From: Owenia fusiformis
Taxonomy: Eukaryota; Annelida; Polychaeta; Sabellida; Oweniidae
Length of the DNA: 64,000 bases
Assembly: GCA_903813345.2 (NCBI GenBank)
Contig: CAIIXF020000003.1
Coordinates: 10,926,931 to 10,990,930, forward strand
Direction: 5' to 3'
Part shown: positions 63,301 through 64,000 of the stretch, in pieces
Layout of the letters: each line of letters begins with the position of its first letter
Numbering within the stretch: the first letter of the stretch is position 1
Position numbers and translations under genes: made by a program
Notes under the pieces: model-generated
Told to the model about the DNA's origin: nothing
Database searches by the model: none
The model's input: only the letters and a program-made list of their open reading frames with translations

Positions 63301-63629
63301 GACAAGACACAAAGTGGTCAAAACATGAAGATGTTGTGACTCTTATCAAGGAAAGCGGCAATTCTATTTCTGTGAAACTAATTACACCACGAGACAGGAA
63401 CTATTTAGAACCTCATAGAACACCATGTTCACGAGCAGGGAGTACATGTTCTGATAGCAGTTTTAATATCCCTTCAACCTCGGCAAGTCCGTCTAATACA
63501 CTTTCAAGTACGAAAAGTGGGAACAAAAGATCCAAAAAAGGAGAAAGTGGAAAAAATAGCAGTAGTTGGCTGTTTAAGAAAAAATCTCCCAAAAGAGAAA
63601 CTGATGAAATGGAGAAAGTGAAATATTGA
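21334..63629 (+). CDS. RHPN: Rhophilin (HR1-BRO1-PDZ Rho-binding scaffold), complete 16-exon gene
   Basis: Sixteen coding exons give 670 residues (vertebrate RHPN1/RHPN2 are about 670-686). All junctions have GT/AG ends and consistent phases. Residues about 23-103 form the HR1/REM Rho-binding coiled coil (GSDPLISTARGKLQ, LELSFVNSNLQVLKEEM). About 105-490 is the BRO1 domain (GLKETKDVD, YDSLTGVPSAQ, KGGILFNIGALHTQIA, VKDYAPFPWTSM, LHEEALKHHDRC). About 519-597 is the PDZ domain, with YGFSV as its ligand-binding loop (525-529). A basic, serine-rich tail ends KKKSPKRETDEMEKVKY. Family role: cytosolic scaffold that binds Rho GTPases and links them to the actin cytoskeleton. It could be orthologous to the ancestor of RHPN1 and RHPN2, so I do not assign a number. 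Intron 9 carries the amplified splice-acceptor array and intron 15 splits the PDZ domain. Confidence 0.96.
21428..22290. repeat. Right arm of large inverted repeat
   Basis: Reverse complement of 18769-20112. It begins about 30 bases after the rhophilin exon 1 donor and ends at GGCCCAGGCTAGGTCTAATG near 22270. It lacks the MITE present in the other arm. Confidence 0.88.
22291..22700. other. GC-richer island, unidentified
   Basis: Base composition rises to about 48-50% G+C over 22300-22600, unlike the surrounding intron. Overlapping open frames of about 100-120 codons exist on both strands, but none resembles a protein I know. A captured gene fragment or a transposon remnant is possible. Confidence 0.35.
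22701..23509. other. Rhophilin intron 1, unrecognised
   Basis: A plus-strand frame at 22776-23012 ending in KQRFILNMINILKNIYKIY recalls LINE C-termini but is not assignable. Otherwise no feature. Confidence 0.3.
23510..23905 (+). mobile_element. LINE 3' end fragment
   Basis: The frame reads FRTEYGRKSIGTSGPSIYN, then SLSTDLRNSIHIKMFQRKF and LLSHY stop. This is the characteristic C-terminus (YG-R-S..SGP-.WNSLP..LR) of CR1/L2/Jockey-like polymerases. It is followed by a 3' UTR ending in ATTGAA-type repeats (23870-23905). Heavily 5' truncated. Confidence 0.75.
23906..28173. other. Rhophilin intron 1, small foldbacks only
   Basis: Contains a hairpin at 24552-24682 (arms with CTCCCAGAATGCAACAT), inverted CTGCGGTGGGCAG/CTGCCCGCCGCAG ends at 24982-25345 (possible MITE), a CCGTCTGTCC patch at 27210-27280, and the dispersed repeat 27590-27810. 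No gene was recognised. Confidence 0.4.
27590..27810. repeat. Dispersed repeat, also at 4835-5025
   Basis: Second copy of the family with TCAGGAAAAAAT, AAAATCTGACTC, CTTGCTTGACCCGC and GAAATTTGTTGCTTTAAG blocks. Confidence 0.6.
28176..28999. mobile_element. TA-flanked DNA element with 126-bp near-perfect inverted ends
   Basis: Arms 28176-28301 and 28874-28999 start CTACTTTTTGCAAGGCCTGA. By eye they differ at only about one position. TA lies directly outside both ends. The 572-bp centre has no recognisable coding. It is a nonautonomous, probably recent insertion of Tc1/mariner type judged by its TA duplication; the family is not confirmed. Confidence 0.82.
29002..30030. other. Rhophilin intron 1, nothing recognised
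   Basis: AT-rich; no supported feature. Confidence 0.4.
30031..30850. repeat. Inverted-repeat element, ~200-bp arms, unidentified
   Basis: Arms 30031-30229 and 30646-30850 share GTGACCTTCGCAATTGA, AAGCCAGAAAAA and GCAGAGGACGCATATTTTTT in inverted order. A minus-strand frame of 60 codons (30171-30353, VWDNHPPEEFRYIVHTSKN) lies partly in the centre and may be a transposase remnant, but I cannot name it. Confidence 0.65.
30851..31511. other. Rhophilin intron 1, nothing recognised
   Basis: Only a short AAGAGCTATAA-type tandem at 31310-31380 and a duplicated GAATATGACCAGAG block (31400-31500). Confidence 0.4.
31512..32430 (+). mobile_element. Helitron-like, tandem-repeat-cored nonautonomous element
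   Basis: Starts TCCCACCGAACGAAGTTC after an A. A GTCCGTCCGTTCG patch follows at 31690-31720, then about four copies of a ~155-bp unit (AAGATGGCCGC, TTTTCGTAAAAA, GATAACTCAAATACCAG). The end is the hairpin GCTACTCCGTGGAGTTGC, then TGTTTTTCTAG before a T. The 5' TC, 3' hairpin plus CTAG, and A/T flanks fit Helitron rules. The tandem core resembles bivalve 'pearl' elements. No Rep/helicase is seen. Confidence 0.65.
32715..32914 (+). mobile_element. Second copy of the Helitron-like 3' end
   Basis: Nearly identical to 32232-32430, from AACTCATATACCAGTGAACG to the hairpin and CTAG at 32914. It is separated from the first end by about 285 unrelated bases. Confidence 0.7.
32915..34396. other. Rhophilin intron 1, nothing recognised
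   Basis: AT-rich, no supported feature. Confidence 0.4.
34397..34441 (+). mobile_element. Helitron-like 3' terminus
   Basis: GGGATTTGCTTCTCTGTGGA followed by GTTGCTGTTTTCTAG and T. Same hairpin-CTAG end as 32430; the 5' limit is unknown. Confidence 0.55.
34442..34959. other. Rhophilin intron 1, nothing recognised
   Basis: No coding signal. Part may belong to the SINE read on the minus strand from 35095. Confidence 0.35.
34960..35095 (-). mobile_element. tRNA-related SINE head
   Basis: The minus strand shows an A-box-like TGGCTAAAGCGGTAGAGC and a B-box-like GGCTCGATTCC at tRNA spacing. The acceptor and anticodon stems pair poorly, so this is a tRNA-derived SINE or a pseudogene rather than a working tRNA gene. 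The 3' limit was not found. Confidence 0.55.
35349..35792. mobile_element. PIF/Harbinger-like MITE
   Basis: Perfect inverted ends of about 33 bp beginning GGCCATAAGAAGTAGATTCT, flanked by TAA on each side (35346-35348, 35793-35795). A three-base TWA duplication and GGC-type termini fit the Harbinger superfamily. The interior is non-coding. Confidence 0.75.
35796..36276. other. Rhophilin intron 1, nothing recognised
   Basis: No supported feature. Confidence 0.4.
36277..36495. mobile_element. Short MITE related to 1534-3421
   Basis: Inverted ACTGTA-type ends with TTAATTTGGC and TTTAATTTGACA motifs inward on the left and their complements on the right. About 219 bp. Confidence 0.6.
36889..37690 (+). 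repeat. Tandem-repeat element with CTGT microsatellite
   Basis: GTCCGTCTGTCTGTCTGTCC at the left, then repeated blocks ATAGGATTCCCGTTTTAAG (36960, 37115, 37384), TACAGAAAACTCCCCTATGA and CATTTTTGTCTCGCGAAATT. It has the same architecture as 31512-32430 and 59679-61312. Termini were not fixed. Confidence 0.7.
37691..38170. other. Rhophilin intron 1, nothing recognised
   Basis: No supported feature. Confidence 0.4.
38173..39437 (-). mobile_element. Pogo/Tigger-like element (copy B), inverted to copy A
   Basis: CAGTAAAACCTGTCTAATCC and the inverted end, flanked by TA (38171-38172, 39438-39439). It is about 200 bp longer than copy A. The extra part (about 38430-38640) contains, on the minus strand, the frame IANAKSAKKQTTMKDFYKQK, which resembles the KQTTL-DFF tail of pogo/CENP-B transposases. 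Nonautonomous. Confidence 0.8.
39553..39765 (-). repeat. Dispersed repeat, inverted copy of 11877-12110
   Basis: AAAGGAGGAGGGAAATTAGT at the left and CACCCACATGTTTTTCTGAA at the right correspond to the reverse of the copy in RAB5IF intron 1. It ends about 60 bases before rhophilin exon 2. Confidence 0.75.
39828..39943 (+). CDS. RHPN: Rhophilin exon 2 (HR1, first half)
   Basis: Acceptor TTGCAG, donor GTAAGG, ends in phase 2. Encodes GSDPLISTARGKLQ through NRELRMRNGAENLFK, the first HR1 helix. Confidence 0.95.
40149..40354. mobile_element. 206-bp hAT-like MITE
   Basis: Exact 16-bp inverted ends CAGGCCCGTAGCCAGG, poly-C/poly-G subterminal runs, and a 5-bp flanking duplication AGTAA (40144-40148, 40355-40359). 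CAG-type ends with a 5-bp duplication point to an hAT-related family. Confidence 0.78.
40360..42589. other. Rhophilin intron 2, nothing coding
   Basis: AT-rich. Loose foldbacks around 42030-42130 and 42290-42420 contain GAGGCCAATATAATATATCT and GAGGGATAATTCC. No gene was seen. Confidence 0.4.
42590..42718 (+). CDS. RHPN: Rhophilin exon 3 (HR1, second half)
   Basis: Acceptor ATCTCAG, donor GTAAGT, ends in phase 2. Encodes ATNNKNIKETVALELSF through STMDVYQSG, completing the antiparallel coiled coil. Confidence 0.95.
43033..43108 (+). CDS. RHPN: Rhophilin exon 4 (BRO1 start)
   Basis: Acceptor TTGCAG, donor GTAAGT. Encodes VPMIPMGLKETKDVDIGLPF, the conserved entry to the BRO1 domain. Starts with one base of a split Gly codon and ends in phase 0. 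Confidence 0.95.
43109..43827. other. Rhophilin intron 4, first part, nothing recognised
   Basis: No supported feature before the mariner derivative. Confidence 0.4.
43828..44410 (+). mobile_element. Deleted Tc1/mariner element with transposase C-terminus
   Basis: CAGGGTGGTCAAAAAAGGAA and the inverted TTTTGACCACCCTG, with TA outside both (43826-43827, 44411-44412). The arms match for about 100 bp. The right terminus TTTTTTGACCACCC is duplicated in tandem. The centre encodes PYLWGYGRDRVYENDLRTI and LKSEIICVIQAIPAEECIRV, which follows the FLWGxLKxxVYxxxPxT..LK..I...I end of mariner-type transposases. The catalytic part is missing. Confidence 0.82.
44413..46364. other. Rhophilin intron 4, remnants of Helitron-like ends
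   Basis: Partial motif GGTGGGATTTGCTACTCC at 45936-45953, and a diverged end GGATTTGCTACACC...CTCTAG at 46327-46361. Sequences with GCAGCCATTTTTGT around 46150-46320 look like a decayed member of the same family. No gene. Confidence 0.45.
46365..46540 (+). repeat. 37-bp minisatellite upstream of exon 5
   Basis: About 4.5 copies of a unit containing ATTAACCTAATTGTTTTGCA followed by TTAGTTCTACTGCATTA. Ends about 30 bases before the exon 5 acceptor. Confidence 0.88.
46573..46650 (+). CDS. RHPN: Rhophilin exon 5 (BRO1)
   Basis: Acceptor TTGCAG, donor GTAGGA. 26 codons from DYIQEHYSEE to QELASIRQ, matching the human DFILEHYSEDG and LMDLRQ segments. A 37-bp repeat precedes the acceptor and a 32-bp minisatellite starts just after the donor. 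Confidence 0.95.
46664..47160 (+). repeat. 32-bp minisatellite downstream of exon 5
   Basis: About 15 copies of a unit near CTCTACTGGCAGCTAGACTA plus TACCTGCCCTCA, with GTC/GGC and GAG/GAC variants. It starts within about 15 bases of the exon 5 donor. Confidence 0.92.
47577..47701 (+). CDS. RHPN: Rhophilin exon 6 (BRO1)
   Basis: Acceptor TTTTAG, donor GTAAGT, ends in phase 2. Encodes AIRTPQRNPYGIELL through FVEKRFFPPDRSLG and VYFE(W); FVEKRFFPP corresponds to FVESRFFPP of RHPN2. Confidence 0.96.
47919..48027 (+). CDS. RHPN: Rhophilin exon 7 (BRO1)
   Basis: Acceptor TTTCAG, donor GTACCA. Encodes (W)YDSLTGVPSAQRT and KGGILFNIGALHTQIACQQ, the most conserved BRO1 stretch (human WYDSLTGVPVSQ). 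Confidence 0.96.
48186..48335 (+). CDS. RHPN: Rhophilin exon 8 (BRO1)
   Basis: Acceptor TTCCAG, donor GTAGGT. 50 codons from DRANKDGIKSAINNFEKAAG to TLAMLVQLML, corresponding to the helical AIDAFQRAAG region of RHPN2. Confidence 0.96.
48336..49141. other. Rhophilin intron 8, nothing recognised
   Basis: No supported feature. Confidence 0.4.
49142..49237 (+). CDS. RHPN: Rhophilin exon 9 (BRO1)
   Basis: Acceptor TTTTTAG, donor GTAACC. 32 codons, AQTQECVLEELILGG through EVAHEAAM. The next intron is 3493 bp, about 93% of it the 53-bp array. Confidence 0.95.
49481..52752 (+). repeat. 53-bp minisatellite that amplifies the exon 10 splice acceptor
   Basis: About 60 tandem units. Each consists of GTATCACAGATGTATGAAGA plus AG (22 bases, identical to the start of exon 10), TGTTATATTTCATTGTTCAG plus TG, and the acceptor TTTCTGCAG. 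The last unit runs into the true exon 10 at 52731. Variants include a weakened acceptor end TGTTAATGCAG, TTTCTACAG, GAGGAAG for GAAGAAG, TACGAAG for TATGAAG, and a 30-bp short unit lacking 23 bases. The array fills nearly all of intron 9. Reading frames through it arise only from the repeat. Confidence 0.96.
52731..52887 (+). CDS. RHPN: Rhophilin exon 10 (BRO1)
   Basis: Acceptor TTTCTGCAG, donor GTAGGC, ends in phase 1. Encodes VSQMYEEAYKQMSQKPVKD and YAPFPWTSM through TGLLDQK, matching the human PVKENIPYSWASL region. Its first 22 bases are the part amplified in the upstream array. The homologous protein sequence continues only from this last acceptor, so this is the functional one. Confidence 0.94.
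53486..54768. mobile_element. hAT-like nonautonomous element nested in the Tc1-like element
   Basis: Ends CAGAGGTGGC and inverted GCCACCGCTG, flanked by TGGTG on both sides (53481-53485, 54769-54773). The interior has no recognised coding. Short termini and a 5-bp duplication leave the superfamily only probable. Confidence 0.55.
54855..55544. mobile_element. Mariner-type MITE nested in the Tc1-like element
   Basis: CAGGGTGTTCAAAAAAACGC and the inverted end, with TA on both sides (54853-54854, 55545-55546). The arms are about 190 bp. The host element's other arm (around 53150) shows the unbroken ACCATGATACTTGG-type sequence, which confirms the insertion point. Confidence 0.85.
55660..56478. 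other. Rhophilin intron 10, decayed GGCCATTTT-type repeats
   Basis: Diverged copies of a ~150-bp unit with GTGGCCATTWTGAAAA, TTTGATRTG and CTATAACTAAAAAAGTA blocks. A worn Helitron-like end (GATGGAATTTACTATGCC...TTTAG) lies at 55757-55793. Confidence 0.5.
56479..56595 (+). CDS. RHPN: Rhophilin exon 11 (BRO1)
   Basis: Acceptor ATTGCAG, donor GTAGTT; phase 1 at both ends. Encodes SNDVHLLEKLFGKLHVEEN and PSDEDDKKQL. Less conserved than its neighbours, as in vertebrates. Confidence 0.9.
56942..57062 (+). CDS. RHPN: Rhophilin exon 12 (BRO1)
   Basis: Acceptor TTTACAG, donor GTAAAT, ends in phase 2. Encodes RAHLKDALLLHEEALKHHD and CKHLRKIDTFQEVLKHAHD, aligned with RRAMAHHEESVREASLCKKL of RHPN2. 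Confidence 0.95.
57408..57481 (+). CDS. RHPN: Rhophilin exon 13 (BRO1)
   Basis: Acceptor TTGCCAG, donor GTAAGT, ends in phase 1. Encodes SLKKFSDLEEEDDFTEV and SSSPSIK; the acidic run corresponds to QEEDDL in vertebrates. Confidence 0.92.
57482..58127. other. Rhophilin intron 13, one repeat remnant
   Basis: 57560-57760 is a single diverged unit of the 31512-32430 core (GTAATCTTTGAAAACTC, TTGGTTCAAATTTTATATG). The rest is unrecognised. Confidence 0.45.
58128..58204 (+). CDS. RHPN: Rhophilin exon 14 (BRO1 end)
   Basis: Acceptor ATTCTAG, donor GTATGT. Encodes KTAQHAKVIMPDFARYKVTD and LFHKL, matching the ILPQFSKLTVTDFFQKL segment of RHPN2. Confidence 0.94.
58205..58380 (+). mobile_element. Possible LINE 3' tail
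   Basis: ACCCCAAGGGGTGTGAATGT followed by ACTTGAAGAA and a short TAAA/TAAATAAA tail (58360-58376) resembles the 3' end of the LINE fragment at 23510-23905, which also has CCCCTCGGGGTGT. No coding part. Confidence 0.4.
58551..58880 (+). mobile_element. tRNA-derived SINE
   Basis: A box TGGCTCAGTGG (58559-58569) and B box GGTTCGATTCC (58604-58614) lie at tRNA spacing. A ~230-bp tRNA-unrelated body follows, ending in a TAATAATAATAAT tail at 58858-58876. The leading part does not fold into a standard tRNA. It lies in rhophilin intron 14. Confidence 0.75.
58881..59497. other. Rhophilin intron 14, rest
   Basis: A Helitron-like end variant (CATTGGGATTTGCTTCTC, then AATGGAGTTGCCGAT) at 59258-59291. 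Otherwise nothing. Confidence 0.4.
59498..59647 (+). CDS. RHPN: Rhophilin exon 15 (BRO1-PDZ linker and first half of PDZ)
   Basis: Acceptor TTTCAG, donor GTAAGT, phase 0. Encodes GPVAIFSAKHEWSSPRD, then the PDZ loop QGYGFSVRGDSPVIVAQVD. The PDZ domain is cut by a 3.6-kb intron. Confidence 0.95.
59679..61312 (+). mobile_element. Pearl-like element with 162-bp tandem core and ACGG microsatellite
   Basis: Short inverted ends ATGTCCCCACCA (59680) and TGGTGGGGACAT (61301-61312). Seven copies of a 162-163-bp unit between 59700 and 60755 carry GACAAGACTTTACAGACAAG, AAAATCCAAAATGGCTGCC and CCTGAAAATTTGAAATTGAT. A GGACGGATGGACAGACGG microsatellite lies at 61231-61262. The layout (tandem core, tetranucleotide tract, conserved flank) is that described for bivalve pearl elements. 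No coding. In rhophilin intron 15. Confidence 0.75.
61567..63121 (+). repeat. 27-bp minisatellite, open in several frames on both strands
   Basis: About 57 copies of ACAAAACCTACCAGTGTTCT plus TATGCTT. Since 27 is nine codons and the unit lacks stops in several frames, open frames of up to 465 codons appear (repeats such as KTYQCSYAY, KPTSVLMLT and, on the minus strand, VGFVSIRTL). It is bounded by non-repeat intron and ends 137 bases before the exon 16 acceptor. I do not regard it as a gene. Confidence 0.95.
63258..63629 (+). CDS. RHPN: Rhophilin exon 16 (second half of PDZ and C-terminal tail)
   Basis: Acceptor CTTTCAG. Encodes NAGMKIGDFIIGVNGQD through SISVKLITPRD, then a Ser/Lys-rich tail containing KSGNKRSKKGESGKN and WLFKKKSPKRE. 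Stop TGA at 63627-63629; 123 residues. Confidence 0.95.
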   Translation, partial: NAGMKIGDFIIGVNGQDTKWSKHEDVVTLIKESGNSISVKLITPRDRNYLEPHRTPCSRAGSTCSDSSFNIPSTSASPSNTLSSTKSGNKRSKKGESGKNSSSWLFKKKSPKRETDEMEKVKY

Positions 63630-64000
63630 TCAATTGCTGATTTAAAGAGTTGTATCCAAGATGAAAAGGATGAGTCAGGAAATATGCACTTTGTGTCCCT
63701 TACTTTTTTATGGCAATCTCATTTAAATATGAATGGAATGTTGATATGTACAATTCATATTTAAATGAGTCGGCCATTAAAAGTGGATTAAACCATCACC
63801 CTGCAGTTGAATTCACAAATGCTTCCTTACTTCCCCTTTCATTCTTGCCTTATGGGAGATTACTTCCCCTTGATTGTCCATTCTTGCTTCATGGGAGATT
63901 ACTTCCCCTAGATTGTCCATTCTTGCCTCATGGGAGCTCCCTGTAGTTTACTTTTCCCTTAATATTTCCTTCTTGCTAGCTTAACCTAATAAAAATGCAA
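63630..64000 (+). other. Rhophilin 3' UTR with polyadenylation signal
   Basis: AATAAA at 63988-63993 lies next to the window end, so cleavage is probably just outside. A 38-39-bp tandem repeat (TTACTTCCCCTTGATTGTCC type, about three copies) occupies 63820-63940. Confidence 0.7.

Overview
The window is AT-rich, repeat-dense animal genomic DNA with long introns. Three host genes can be recognised by their protein sequence. They are the last exon of RABIF (MSS4, + strand, 542-793), a complete RAB5IF/OPTI gene (C20orf24 family, - strand, four coding exons between 5358 and 20966) and a complete rhophilin gene (RHPN1/2 family, + strand, 16 coding exons between 21334 and 63629). All rhophilin and RAB5IF exon junctions used here have GT/AG ends and keep the reading frame. 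They give predicted proteins of 670 and 126 residues, close to the vertebrate lengths. Rhophilin, the frequent short palindromes such as tacatgta, the tandem-repeat 'pearl-like'/Helitron-like elements and the mariner/pogo load suggest a marine invertebrate. A lophotrochozoan such as a mollusc is my best guess, but the sequence alone does not settle it.

Layout. 1-1045: end of RABIF. 1046-4870: intergenic, with a MITE that carries a pogo-like element and a LINE tail. 4870-20966: RAB5IF on the minus strand; its 12.3-kb first intron holds a 5'-truncated LINE, mariner-type MITEs, a 24-bp minisatellite and one arm of a large inverted repeat. 20967-21333: a 367-bp spacer between the RAB5IF and rhophilin start codons, almost certainly a shared divergent promoter. 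21334-63629: rhophilin. Its 18.4-kb first intron holds the other arm of the inverted repeat plus Tc1/mariner-, Harbinger-, pogo- and Helitron-like elements. The later introns hold several minisatellites, a triple nest of DNA transposons, a tRNA-derived SINE and a 162-bp-repeat element. 63630-64000: rhophilin 3' UTR with a polyadenylation signal at the window edge.

The most striking structure is in rhophilin intron 9. About sixty tandem copies of a 53-bp unit each contain the last 31 bases of the intron and the first 22 bases of exon 10. The real 3' splice site is therefore preceded by roughly 60 near-identical copies of itself over 3.25 kb. Since 53 is not a multiple of 3, and one of the three frames of the repeat usually meets TGA, use of an upstream copy should shift frame or truncate the protein.

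A second unusual structure is an inverted duplication of about 0.85-1.3 kb whose arms lie in the first introns of the two divergent genes, on either side of their shared promoter. One arm carries a TTAA-flanked MITE that the other arm lacks.

The three genes are not known to act in one pathway. RABIF is a Rab holdase, RAB5IF/OPTI is a multi-pass membrane protein of the TMCO1 insertase complex at the ER, and rhophilin is a Rho-binding HR1-BRO1-PDZ scaffold. Their proximity is positional, except that RAB5IF and rhophilin probably share a promoter.
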